Source of the DNA: Duganella sp. SG902
Lineage (GTDB): Bacteria; Pseudomonadota; Gammaproteobacteria; Burkholderiales; Burkholderiaceae_D
Assembly: GCF_013376005.1 (NCBI RefSeq)
Contig: NZ_JABMJK010000003.1
Coordinates: 186,001 to 250,000 of the forward strand
DNA: 64,000 nucleotides
Reading direction: 5' to 3'
In this document: positions 35,751 through 45,300 of the stretch, piece after piece
Position numbering within the stretch: position 1 is the stretch's first letter
Layout of the letters: each line of letters starts with the position of its first letter
The notes under the pieces: model-generated
Seen by the model: only the letters and a program-made list of their open reading frames with translations
Database searches by the model: none
What the model was told of the DNA's origin: nothing
Position numbers and translations under genes: made by a program

Positions 35751-35993
35751 TCAGCAGGTCATGCAAGGTGGCCGCTCGGTAATGGGCGGCTTCAGCGGCG
35801 TGATGCGCGGGTCGATGGCCGGCTCCGGCATCTGGTAGCTGAACGGCGTGATGATGATAGGCGGAATGGTGGGAGGCGCCGAGGGCGGGCCTTTCGGGCC
35901 GCCGCCGGACAGGCGCTGGGCGCTGCGCTGGCGCCGCGTACATTGACGTACCGAGGGGATCGATTGCCCCTCGCTCATTGCTAGCCAAGCCAT
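35751..35993 (-). CDS. Small proline-rich protein, possibly real
   Basis: 80 aa from the ATG at 35993 (GGAGGG 8 nt upstream); two ATGs further upstream are in frame but badly spaced. Starts MAWLAMSEGQSIPSVRQC; the second half is Pro/Ile/Thr-rich (PPSAPPTIPPIIITPFS, then EPAIDPRITPLKPP) and ends in PPCMTC. There is no classical signal peptide. A terminator follows on the same strand, which supports expression. Function unknown; it may instead be a fortuitous frame in GC-rich DNA. Confidence 0.45.
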   Translation of the reverse strand: MAWLAMSEGQSIPSVRQCTRRQRSAQRLSGGGPKGPPSAPPTIPPIIITPFSYQMPEPAIDPRITPLKPPITERPPCMTC

Positions 35994-36056
35994 GTTCATG
36001 CCCTCCATGTGCAAGTGAGATTATCAGTGTAGACCACCATGCCTTTAAATCAAGGT

Positions 36057-36155
36057 CAACTCCGGGGTCAGGTCCTCCATTTCTACACGAGCTCCGCCGT
36101 AGCCCTCGGCTACGGCGGAGCTCGTGTAGAAATGGAGGACCTGACCCCGGAGTTG
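36057..36155. repeat. Perfect 48-bp inverted repeat (REP/MITE-like hairpin)
   Basis: Arms 36057-36104 and 36108-36155 are exact reverse complements, separated by CTC. The outer ends read CAACTCCGGGGTCAGGTCC and GGACCTGACCCCGGAGTTG. It lies between the divergent 80-aa ORF and the 130-aa membrane protein. A perfect 48-bp hairpin is far beyond a terminator. The GGTCAGGTCC ends resemble dispersed repeats I associate with REP/RAYT elements in this family, but no copy is seen elsewhere in the window. Confidence 0.85.
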
Positions 36156-36272
36156 CGCGTTTCATCCCGCGATTCCGCCGGTCTGTCGCAATCCGGTGGC
36201 CGCCGCGCGGCGCCATCGGTACAGTTCAACCATGCCAAACGGCATCACAACACAACGAACCGGGGTAACGCC

Positions 36273-36665
36273 ATGAATAGCAAAGCCAAAAAACTGATCT
36301 TCGCCACCCTCATCTTCCTGCTGGTAGTTGCCGCATGGCAGTCGATGTTTGGCGACGGCATGACTGTGAACATCGACGGCGACGAGATCGACGGCCCGCT
36401 GGGCGCGCTGCTGGCGGTCACCTTCGGCGGCGCCGGCATGCTGCTGGCCGGCGTGATCATGACCTGCGTGGCGATCTTCCTGTGCGTGCTGTTCGCCAGC
36501 CTCGGCATCCTGGCCGTGTTCGGCGTCGGCCTGGCGGCCGTGGTCGCGGTGGCGGTGGTCTCGCCCCTGCTGCTGCCGCTGCTGATCCCGATCGGCCTGT
36601 ACTGGTTGTTCGTCAGCCGCCCGCGCAAGCAACGCCTGCAGGCCACGATGCAACAAGCGGTCTAA
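36273..36665 (+). CDS. Small conserved membrane protein
   Basis: 130 aa. Three hydrophobic segments: an N-terminal helix (LIFATLIFLLVVAAW), a pair near the centre (LLAGVIMTCVAIFLCVLFA and LAVFGVGLAAVVAVAVV), and LLLPLLIPIGLYWLFV at the end with a basic tail RPRKQRLQ. Between helices 1 and 2 is a periplasmic DGMTVNIDGDEIDGPLGA turn. GGGGTAACGCC precedes the ATG at 36273; the open frame upstream runs through the 48-bp inverted repeat and is not coding. Function unknown. Confidence 0.75.
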   Translation: MNSKAKKLIFATLIFLLVVAAWQSMFGDGMTVNIDGDEIDGPLGALLAVTFGGAGMLLAGVIMTCVAIFLCVLFASLGILAVFGVGLAAVVAVAVVSPLLLPLLIPIGLYWLFVSRPRKQRLQATMQQAV

Positions 36666-36669
36666 GGTT

Positions 36670-39600
36670 TCAACCGGAAGCGGCCGGGACCTGATGCCCC
36701 GGCCGGTCCGCCCCCGCCGCCATCACCTCCACCCGGTTGCGGCCGCCCCGCTTGGCGCGGTACAGCGCCTGGTCCGCGCGGATCAGGGCCGGGTCGCCAC
36801 CGGGCGCCGCCCCGCCCATCACCGCGATCCCGATGCTGACCGTGACGTCCAGCGCGCGCCCATCGTCGAGCCGCATCGGCGTCCGCTCCACCCGCTGGCG
36901 CAGACGCTCGGCGAACACCGCCGCCGCGTCCAGCTCGGTGCCCGGCAGCAGGATCGCGAATTCCTCGCCGCCGATGCGGCCCAGCATGTCGATCTTGCGC
37001 TGGCCGTCGCGCATCAGCTCGGCCAGCTGGCGCAGCACGGCGTCGCCGGCCGCGTGGCCGTGCTCGTCGTTGATGCGCTTGAAGTGGTCGATGTCGAGCA
37101 GCAGCACCGCCGCGCAGGCGCCGATGTCGCGCCGCAGCCGCCCCTCCTCCTCCCGCAGGCGCGCCATGAATTCGCGCCGGTTCGGCAGGCCGGTCAGGAA
37201 ATCGGTGGTGGCCAGCACGCGCAGCTCGTCGTCCATGCGGCGCCGCTCGGTGATGTCCAGCGTGGAGACGATCACGAAATCGAGGCTGTGCGTATGGCCC
37301 GGCATCACCAGCAGCGTCAGCTCGTTCAGGCGCGCCACGCCGTCCAGCCGCTCGAAGCTGCCCTCGCACGCGAAAAAATGCTGGCCCCGCGCCAGCGCGC
37401 TGACCACGCGGGCGAAATTGGGCAGGGCGGCGGCGTCGAAGTTTTGCGCCAGCGTCAGCTCGCCCACGTCCTTGCGCCCGGGCGGCGCGCCCACCTGCTC
37501 CAGCGCCGCCGCGTTGACGTCGAGAATGCGCACCAGCGAGGCCAGCCGCCGCAGCTGGCTCGGGTTGGCCTGCAGGTAGGCGGCCAGGTCGTCCACGCCC
37601 GACAATTCCAGCTCGGCCAGCGCGTTGCGCACCGCCGACCAGTCCTGCTCCCACAGCGCCACCGGCGCGTGGTCGTACAGGCTGCGGAAGCGCGCCTCGC
37701 CGGCGCGCAGCGCCAGCGCCGCCCGCGCCTGCTCGATGGCGATGCCGGCCAGCCGCGCGCCCTGCTCGATCAGCGCGATGTTGGCCAGGCTGGGCAGGCG
37801 GGCCTCGCGGTGGTAGATCGCGAACGTGCCCAGCACCGCGCCGCTGGCGCTGATGATGGGGTCGGACCAGCACGACCCCAGCCCCGCCTGCAGCGCCACG
37901 TCGCGGTACTCCGCCCACGACGGCGCGCTGCGGATGTCCTCCACGATCACCCGGCTGCGCGTCAGGATGGCCTGGCCGCAGGCGCCCAGCCCGCCGCGGA
38001 TGGACTTGCCATGCACGGCGGCGTTGAAGAAGGCCGGCAGGCTGGGCGCCGCGCCCACCAGCAGGTGCTCGCCATCCTCGTCCAGCAGCAGCACGCTGCA
38101 CAACATGTCCTCGTGGTCGGCCTCCACGCCCTGCACCACGCTTTCCAGGATGGTTTGCAGCGGCGCGCCGGTGGCCAGCAGCTCCAGCACGTGGCGGCGG
38201 GTCTGCTCGCGCCGCTCGATGCGGGTGCGCTCGGTGATGTCGCGGAACGACCAGATGCGCGCCGCCTCGCTGCCCAGCTGCAGGCCGCGCGTGTGGCGCT
38301 CGATCGCGCGCCCATCCTTCAGGTGCAGCACCTCGTGCTCCTCCGCCAGCGGCGCGCCGCGCTGCACGCCCGGCAGCGTCATCTGCGCCGGCTCGTCCAG
38401 CCGCAGGCCGCCGCCGGGATGCCGCAGCTGGGCGCGCATATGGGCCATCAGCACCGCGCCGTCGCTTTGCCAGTCGAGGTGCTCGGGCACGTTCCACAGC
38501 TCGCGGAAACGACGGTTGGAGTTGAGCACCGTGCCGCGCAGGTTGTCGACCAGGATGCCGTCCACGGTCGAATCGAGAATGCTGCGCAACATGGCCTGGC
38601 TGCGCTGCGCGCTGTCGGCCAGCACCATCAGCGTGGCCTGGCCCTCCTTCAATTCCTCGGCCAGCGTGACGCTGCGCCGCTGCCCTTCGCGCGCGCGCAC
38701 CCGGCCGCGCGACAGCAGCCAGGTCAGCCACGCCAGCAGGGCGCTCAGCGCCACGCCCAGGCCGCCGATCTGCCGCGCCTTGTCGCCGCGCCCCGCGCCT
38801 GCCGCCGGCAGCATGGCGATGCGCAGCGTCCAGCGATGGCTGGCGATGCTGATCTGCTGGCGCGTGAAGCGCAGCGCGTGGCTGGCGTTGGGCGCGCTGT
38901 CGTACATCAGCTCCGCCGGATCGACGCTGTCGCCGTCGTAGATTTCCACGTCCAGCGCGGCCGCGCGCGGGCCGCCCAGCCCGGCCATCAGGTCGCCCAC
39001 GCGGAATGGCGCGTACACCCAGCCGCGGATGGCGGCGCGGCGCTCGGCCAGGGTGGCGGTCGGTTGCGGATGGTTGTACAGCGGCAGCGCCACCAGGAAG
39101 CCGGCCTGCTCCGGCGCGCCGCCCTCCTGCACCAGGCGGATGCGCGCGCTCATGGCGGGCAGGCCGGAGTCGCGCGCCTGCTCCAGCGCGGCGCGCCGGC
39201 GCGGCTCGGAGGCGGCGTCGAAGCCGAACGCGCGGCGGTTGCTGTCGCTGAACGGCTCGATGTAGACGATCGGCGCGTACCAGTCGCGCTGGCCGGGCGG
39301 GAACACGCGGTAGTCGGGATAGCCGCCGCGCCGCACGATGGCCTGGTGCGCCTCCAGCTGGCGCGGCCCGATCAGCTGCATGTAGCCAACGCCGTGCACG
39401 CCGGGGAAGTGGCGGTTCAGTTCCTGCCCGGTGAGGTAGGTGTGGAATTCGTCGCGGTCGACGTGCTGCGAGCTGGCGAACAGGCCCTGCACGCCATACA
39501 GCGCCTGCACATAGGTTTGCATCCGCTGGTCGAGATTGTTGACCAGCTCGCGCACGCGGCCGTCGAAATCGGCCTGCGCATCCTGCTCGGCGTCGACGCG

Positions 39601-39723
39601 GGCGCCGTGCCACAGCACCGCCGTCACGCCCAGGCAACCGCCCAGCACCAGCACCGGCAGGACCGCTGGCGACAGCAGCTCCTGCAGCACGCGGCCGAGC
39701 CGTGCCTGGGCGTCGCCGGCCAT
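36670..39723 (-). CDS. CHASE-PAS-GAF-GGDEF diguanylate cyclase
   Basis: 1017 aa, inner membrane. First helix near 18-40, a periplasmic CHASE domain (about 65-270, FPGVHGVGYMQLI, SALEQARDSG-like region, GWVYAPFRV), second helix near 320. A PAS domain (about 375-495, DSTVDGILVDN), a GAF domain (about 505-660) and a further PAS-like region follow. The GGDEF domain (about 830-990) has TDFLTGLPNRREFMARL, DIDHFKRINDEHGHAAGD and the active-site GRIGGEEFAILLPG near 911. An RxxD inhibitory site (RKID) lies 5 residues before GGEEF, so product feedback is expected. Its ATG directly abuts the queC stop (TAGATG). Confidence 0.9.
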   Translation of the reverse strand: MAGDAQARLGRVLQELLSPAVLPVLVLGGCLGVTAVLWHGARVDAEQDAQADFDGRVRELVNNLDQRMQTYVQALYGVQGLFASSQHVDRDEFHTYLTGQELNRHFPGVHGVGYMQLIGPRQLEAHQAIVRRGGYPDYRVFPPGQRDWYAPIVYIEPFSDSNRRAFGFDAASEPRRRAALEQARDSGLPAMSARIRLVQEGGAPEQAGFLVALPLYNHPQPTATLAERRAAIRGWVYAPFRVGDLMAGLGGPRAAALDVEIYDGDSVDPAELMYDSAPNASHALRFTRQQISIASHRWTLRIAMLPAAGAGRGDKARQIGGLGVALSALLAWLTWLLSRGRVRAREGQRRSVTLAEELKEGQATLMVLADSAQRSQAMLRSILDSTVDGILVDNLRGTVLNSNRRFRELWNVPEHLDWQSDGAVLMAHMRAQLRHPGGGLRLDEPAQMTLPGVQRGAPLAEEHEVLHLKDGRAIERHTRGLQLGSEAARIWSFRDITERTRIERREQTRRHVLELLATGAPLQTILESVVQGVEADHEDMLCSVLLLDEDGEHLLVGAAPSLPAFFNAAVHGKSIRGGLGACGQAILTRSRVIVEDIRSAPSWAEYRDVALQAGLGSCWSDPIISASGAVLGTFAIYHREARLPSLANIALIEQGARLAGIAIEQARAALALRAGEARFRSLYDHAPVALWEQDWSAVRNALAELELSGVDDLAAYLQANPSQLRRLASLVRILDVNAAALEQVGAPPGRKDVGELTLAQNFDAAALPNFARVVSALARGQHFFACEGSFERLDGVARLNELTLLVMPGHTHSLDFVIVSTLDITERRRMDDELRVLATTDFLTGLPNRREFMARLREEEGRLRRDIGACAAVLLLDIDHFKRINDEHGHAAGDAVLRQLAELMRDGQRKIDMLGRIGGEEFAILLPGTELDAAAVFAERLRQRVERTPMRLDDGRALDVTVSIGIAVMGGAAPGGDPALIRADQALYRAKRGGRNRVEVMAAGADRPGHQVPAASG

Positions 39724-40431
39724 CTACCCCTCCGTGCCCACGAACTGATGGTAGCCGCGCGCGCGCAGGGCGCAGGCCGGGCAGGTGCCGCAGCCATAAC
39801 CCCAGTCGTGCAGCGCGCCGCGCTCGCCCAGGTAGCAGGTGTGGGTGCCGTCGCGGATCAGGTCCACCAGCGCCTGGCCGCCCAGTTCTTGCGCCAGTTC
39901 CCAGGTCTGTTTCTTGTCGCGCCACATGAGCGGCGTCTCCAGCTTGATGCGGGTGTCCATGCCGAGGTTGAGCGCCACCTGCAGCGCCTTCATGGTGTCG
40001 TCGCGGCAGTCCGGATAGCCGGAGAAATCGGTCTCGCACATGCCGCCCACCAGCACCGTCAGGCCGCGGCGGTAGGCCACGGTGGCGGCCACCGTCATGA
40101 ACAGCAGGTTGCGGCCGGGGACGAAGGTGTTCGGCAGGCCGTTGGCCTGGGTCTCGATGGCGATATCGTGGGTCATCGCCGTGTGCGAGATGGCCGAGAT
40201 CAGCGACAGGTCGATCATGTGGTCCTCGCCCAGCCTGGCGTCCCAGTCGGCCGAGTGGGCGCGCAGGCTTTGCAGCAGCTGCGGGCGCACCGTCAGTTCA
40301 ACCGCGTGGCGCTGGCCATAGTCGAAACCAATGGTTTCAACGCGCGCATAGTGTTTCAGCGCCCAGGCGAGACAGGTGGTGGAGTCCTGGCCTCCGCTAA
40401 ACAGGACCAGGGCGGAATCGGTAGGCAGCAT
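39724..40431 (-). CDS. queC: 7-cyano-7-deazaguanine synthase
   Basis: 235 aa, cytosolic. Makes preQ0 from 7-carboxy-7-deazaguanine in queuosine biosynthesis, using ATP and ammonia. Shows the PP-loop ATP-binding motif [16 protein letters not shown], the [12 protein letters not shown] helix, [15 protein letters not shown], and the zinc site ending [17 protein letters not shown] (four Cys). The ATG at 40431 is preferred; the frame upstream begins at a TTG. The downstream diguanylate cyclase gene starts immediately after the stop, so the two are co-transcribed, but no other que gene is adjacent. Confidence 0.95.
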   Translation of the reverse strand: MLPTDSALVLFSGGQDSTTCLAWALKHYARVETIGFDYGQRHAVELTVRPQLLQSLRAHSADWDARLGEDHMIDLSLISAISHTAMTHDIAIETQANGLPNTFVPGRNLLFMTVAATVAYRRGLTVLVGGMCETDFSGYPDCRDDTMKALQVALNLGMDTRIKLETPLMWRDKKQTWELAQELGGQALVDLIRDGTHTCYLGERGALHDWGYGCGTCPACALRARGYHQFVGTEG

Positions 40432-40521
40432 AGTTTTTTCCAGATGAAGCAATATTATTAGTACGCCATCTTTTGGGCCAATCCGGTAACATGCGCAAAG
40501 CGCAAATCTACTTGGAGTTTC

Positions 40522-42375
40522 ATGTTACCGGCATCGCCAGCAAAAAAATGGACAGGATCACGAATTTTGGCACAAGTTGTGGCAAAAGGGTCCGGCTGCC
40601 TCGGCGCGGCCATCCTGAGCGTGGCGGCCCAGGCGGCGGACGGCCTGCAATACGAGGTGCGCATCGATGCCCCCGCCGACGTGCGCGCGCTGCTCGAACA
40701 TAACCTCGACCTGGTGCGCTTCCGCGGCAACGACCGCATGGACCGCGAGCAGCTGCAACGCATGGTGCGCGTGGCGCCGGAGCAGATCCGCACGCTGGTG
40801 GCGACCGACGGCTACTATTCCCCGGTGGTGAGCGCGCGGCTGGACCGCGATACCGGCACGCCGCTGGTGCTGGTCAAGGTGGAGCCGGGCGAGCCGGTGC
40901 GCGTGGGCGAGGTGGACCTGACGCTGCAGGGCTTCGCCGCCAACCCCGACCAGCCGGCCGACAAGCGCTTCGACGTCAACGCGCTGAAGGCCGGGTGGCC
41001 GCTGAAGAAAGGCGCGGTGTTCCGCCAGGAGGATTGGGAGTCGGCCAAGCGCGCCACCTTGCGCTCGGTGGTGCAGACGCGCTATCCGCGCGCGCAGCTG
41101 GTGGAGAGCCAGGCCACGGTGGATCCGGAGGCGCACCTGGCCAACCTGCGGGTGGTGATCGACAGCGGCCCCGAGATGCGCTTCGGCGAGCTGCGCATCG
41201 AGGGCTTGAAGCGCTACCCGGCCTCGGTGGTCAGCAACCTGAATCAGATTCGTCCCGGCGATTATTACAGCGAGGCGGCGCTGCAGTCGTATCAATCGCG
41301 CCTGCAGGACACCGGCTATTTCGCCAGCGTGGACGTCAGCGCGGACATGAGCGCCATCCTCAACGAGCAGTTGGACGCCGCCGCCATGACGCCGGAACAA
41401 AACGCCAGCGCGCCGATGGCGCCCCTGCCGCTGCTGGTGCGCGTGGTGGAGAACAAGCGCAAGAACGTCAGCGCCGGCCTGGGTTACTCGACCAACACCG
41501 GCAACCGCGCCTCGCTCACCTATGACGACCTGTCGGTGTTCGGCCTGCGCATGAAGAGCGCGCTGACGCTGGAGACCAAGAAGCAGACCGCCAGCAGCAA
41601 TTTCTACTTCCCGGTCACGCCGGAAGGCTACAACGACAGCATCGGCGCCTCGTTCGAGCGCAGCGACATTTCGGGCGAGGTGACCAGCGTGGCCAGCATC
41701 GCCGGCAAGCGCACCTGGGGCACGCCGCTGCTGGAGCGCAGCCTGACGTTGGAGCTGCTGACCGAGACCAAGACGGTGGGCGGAGTGCCGTCCAGCCAGA
41801 GCAAGAGTTTGCCGCTGACGTACGGCGTCACCTGGCGCAAGCTGGACAACCTGCTGTTCCCGACCAAGGGCTACGCCCTGAACGCGCAGGTGGGCGGCGC
41901 GCTGTTGCCGATATTGACCGATGAGGCGTTCGTGCGCGGCTATCTGCGCGGCGTGGCCTATCTGCCGCTGGGCACCAGCTCGAACGCGATCTTCCGCGGC
42001 GAGGCCGGCGCGCTGGCTTCGCGCGACAAGAGCGGCGTGCCGGCGGTGTATCTGTTCCGCGCGGGCGGCGACCAATCGGTGCGCGGTTACGCCTACCAGG
42101 AGCTGGGCGTGCCGGTGGATGGCGCGATCACCGGCGGGCGCTATCTGGCCACCGCCAGCGCCGAGTACCAGTACTGGTTCAAGCCGCAGTATGGCGCGGC
42201 GGTTTTCTATGATGCCGGCAACGCCGGCGACACGGTCAGCGCCCTGCATCCGAAGTCCGGCTACGGCGTCGGCGCGCGCTGGAAAAGTCCCGTGGGGCCG
42301 ATTAATGTCGACGTGGCGTATGGCCACGCGGTGCACAAGTATCGTTTGCACTTCTCGTTGGGGTTCACTTTCTAA
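40522..42375 (+). CDS. tamA: Translocation and assembly module outer-membrane subunit TamA
   Basis: 617 aa Omp85-family protein. After a signal region (about 1-39, ending AAQAAD) there are POTRA domains (about 45-290, with [19 protein letters not shown] and [18 protein letters not shown]), then a 16-strand barrel. The barrel carries [19 protein letters not shown], the [13 protein letters not shown] motif of strand 12-loop 6 (VRGY, diagnostic of Omp85), and a C-terminal FSLGFTF. With TamB it forms the TAM complex that moves autotransporters, phospholipids or other envelope components. Stop and tamB ATG overlap (TAATG). Confidence 0.92.
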   Translation: MLPASPAKKWTGSRILAQVVAKGSGCLGAAILSVAAQAADGLQYEVRIDAPADVRALLEHNLDLVRFRGNDRMDREQLQRMVRVAPEQIRTLVATDGYYSPVVSARLDRDTGTPLVLVKVEPGEPVRVGEVDLTLQGFAANPDQPADKRFDVNALKAGWPLKKGAVFRQEDWESAKRATLRSVVQTRYPRAQLVESQATVDPEAHLANLRVVIDSGPEMRFGELRIEGLKRYPASVVSNLNQIRPGDYYSEAALQSYQSRLQDTGYFASVDVSADMSAILNEQLDAAAMTPEQNASAPMAPLPLLVRVVENKRKNVSAGLGYSTNTGNRASLTYDDLSVFGLRMKSALTLETKKQTASSNFYFPVTPEGYNDSIGASFERSDISGEVTSVASIAGKRTWGTPLLERSLTLELLTETKTVGGVPSSQSKSLPLTYGVTWRKLDNLLFPTKGYALNAQVGGALLPILTDEAFVRGYLRGVAYLPLGTSSNAIFRGEAGALASRDKSGVPAVYLFRAGGDQSVRGYAYQELGVPVDGAITGGRYLATASAEYQYWFKPQYGAAVFYDAGNAGDTVSALHPKSGYGVGARWKSPVGPINVDVAYGHAVHKYRLHFSLGFTF

Positions 42376-45300
42376 TGGCAGATCAAGAGGACAAGGCGCA
42401 GGCGGTGGCGGCACCGCGACGCTGGCCGCGCCGGCTGGCGATCGGCTTCGCGGCGCTGGCGGTGCTGTTGTTTGGCGCGTTCTGGCTGCTGGGGCGGGAA
42501 TCGACCCTGCAGCAGTTGATGCAGCGGATCGCCAACGCCAGCGGCGGGCAGATCGCGGTCAGCGGCGTCAGTGGCTCGCTGTATCACCGCATGCACATCG
42601 ATAAGCTGGTGTATCGCGACAAAGGCACGGTGGTGACGGCGGAGCAGATCGACATCAACTGGTCGCCGCTGCAGTATTTCTCCGGGGGGCTGACGATCAG
42701 CGAGCTGCACGCGCGCAGTCTGGTGGTGCAAAGTTCAGGCCCTTCCGAGCCGGCGAAGATGCCCGAGTCCCTGGCCTCGCCGATCCGGCTCAGCATCTCC
42801 GACGGGCGACTCGACAAGCTGACGCTGACCAGCGAGGCGGGTAGCAACGTGATCGAGCGCCTGCGCTTCCAGCTCGATGGCGATCGCACTGCGTGGCGCT
42901 TGCAACAAGCGTCCGCGCACACGGCGTTTGGCGATATCCAGGCTGACGCCACCATCGCCGGCTCCAGGCCGTTCGCGCTGCAAGGCAAGGCCACGCTGGC
43001 TTACGGCACGGCGCCGGCCGGCGCGCGGCTGGCGGTGCAGCTGGCCGGCGACCTGTCGCTGATGACATTGAAGGCGCAGGGCGCGGCGAACGGCGCGAGC
43101 GGCGAGGCGGTGGTGGCGCTGGCGCCGTTCGACGCCATCATCCTGCATGCGCTCGACCTGACCGGCCGCGATCTCGACCCGGCCGGCTTCGACGCCAGCT
43201 GGCCGCAAGCCAAATTCAGTCTCAAGCTGAGCGCGGCCATCGCCAGGGACCAAAAACTGTCCGGCCAGTTCGCCCTGCTCAACCAGGGCAAGGCCGCGCC
43301 GCTCGACCAGAACGGCCTGCCGCTGCAGGCATTCAGCGGGCGCCTGGACGGCACCCTCACCGCCTCCCTGCTGGACAATGTGCTGCTCGACCTTGGACCG
43401 GCCGGCAAATTCACCGGCGGCGGCAAGGTTCAGCGCAGCGGCCCGGAAGCCGGCATCGACGCGGCCACCTTCAAGCTGCACACCGACCGCATCGACCTGA
43501 AGAACCTCCACACCAGCATCAACAAAACCGCCGTCGCCGGCGACATCACGCTCACCAGCACGCCGACCAGGCAAACGCTGGCCGCCGCGCTGGCCGACAA
43601 GGGCCTGCGCCTCGACCTGCAAGCCTCGCTGGCCAACGCGCTGCTGCAACTGCATCAGGCGCGCCTGCAGGCGAAGAAAGGCAGCATCAGCGCCACCGGC
43701 CAGGCCAGCCTGAAAGACAAGCAAACCTTCACCGCCAAAATCAGCACCGATCATTTCGATCCATCGGCGCTGGGCACCGGCTATCCGATCGCGGACCTGA
43801 ACGCCGACATCAACGCCAGCGGCGCGCTGGCACCGGCGTGGCAGGTGGCGGCCGGGTTCCAGATCAAGGCCAGCAAATTGATGGGCCAAACCTTCACCGG
43901 CACCGGCAAGCTGAATGCCGACGCCCGGCATATCTCCGGCGTCGACGCGCACCTGTCGCTGGCGCAGAACACGGCGGATGTCAGCGGCAACTTCGGCGCG
44001 CCGGGCGAGCAGTTGCGCTGGAAGGTCGATGCGCGCCAGCTGTCTGCGGTGAACAGCGATCTGCTGGGCGCGATCGCGGCCAGCGGCATCGTCACCGGCA
44101 GCATGGGCGCGCCACGCGGCAGCTTTGAAGCCGATGCGCGCGGCCTGGGCTTCGCCTCCGCCAAGCGGCCATCGGACAGCCTGATTCACGCCGCCGGCGA
44201 CGTGGCCGTGGTCAAGGGCACGCCGGAGCTGAAACTGAACGGCAGCATACAGCGCTTGAATCCCGCGTCGTTCGGCGCGGCGCAGGCGGGCGCCGTCAAC
44301 GCCACCTTCAGCGCCGACGCGCGGCTGGCCGACGACTGGCGCGCGGGCGTGAACCTGGCCTTGCAGCCATCGACGTTCGCCAATGCGCCGCTGTCGGGAT
44401 ACGCGAAGCTGACCGCGTCCAAGGGCAGCGTGAGCAATGCGGACGTGGACTTGCGGCTGGCGTCCAACAGCCTGCAGGCCAAGGGCAGCTTTGGCAGCGC
44501 GCTCGATAAGCTGGAATGGAAGCTCGACGCGCCGCAACTGGGCGCGCTCGGGCCGCAGTTCGGCGGCGCGCTGTCCGCCAGCGGCACCTTGTCCGGCACC
44601 AGCGCGCGGCCGGCGCTCGCGCTCACGCTCAACGGCAGCAAGCTGCGCGCGCCCGGACAGCAGGAGATCGGCGGCATCAAAGGCAGCGCCACGCTCGGCA
44701 ACACGATCGCGATGGCCGGCGGCGCAGCTCCGGCTCCGGCTCCGGGGCGTTCGCGCGACACGCGTGCGGCGGCGCGCGCGGGCGCGGGGGCGGACGTGAT
44801 GGCCGATGTGCCGCTCGTCAGCGACATCGAGATCACACGCTATGTCTCGCCGGCCATCTCGCTCGACAAGGCGCGCCTGCAGACCAGCGGCACGCGCTCC
44901 GCGCACGTGATCCAGCTCAGCGCCAGCAACCCGGACTTCGACGCCGCCATCCGCGTCAAGGGCGGCTGGGCCGACGACAGCTGGACCGGCGCCATCGACA
45001 CCCTGCAAAACCGCGGCCGCTTCGCCCTCACCCTGGCCGCGCCGGCGCCGCTGAAACTGGTCGCGCCCGACGGCACCGGGGTGGCCGGCCTGCTCAAGCC
45101 CGAGCAGATCGCGCTGGGCGCCACCACCATCAACCTGCCCGCCGGCTCGGTGCGCGTGGATTACCTGGAAAAGAACGGCGCCACCTGGCGCAGCAAAGGC
45201 CAGGCCGCCGGCGTGCCGGTCAACTACCTGGCCCAACTCTCCGACGCCTGGCGCGACAACGTCCGCAGCAATATGACCATCGGCGCCGACTGGGGCATCA

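Noticed and set aside
36039..36272. Upstream extension of the 130-aa membrane protein
   Set aside because: It runs through the perfect 48-bp inverted repeat; the ATG at 36273 has a better context.
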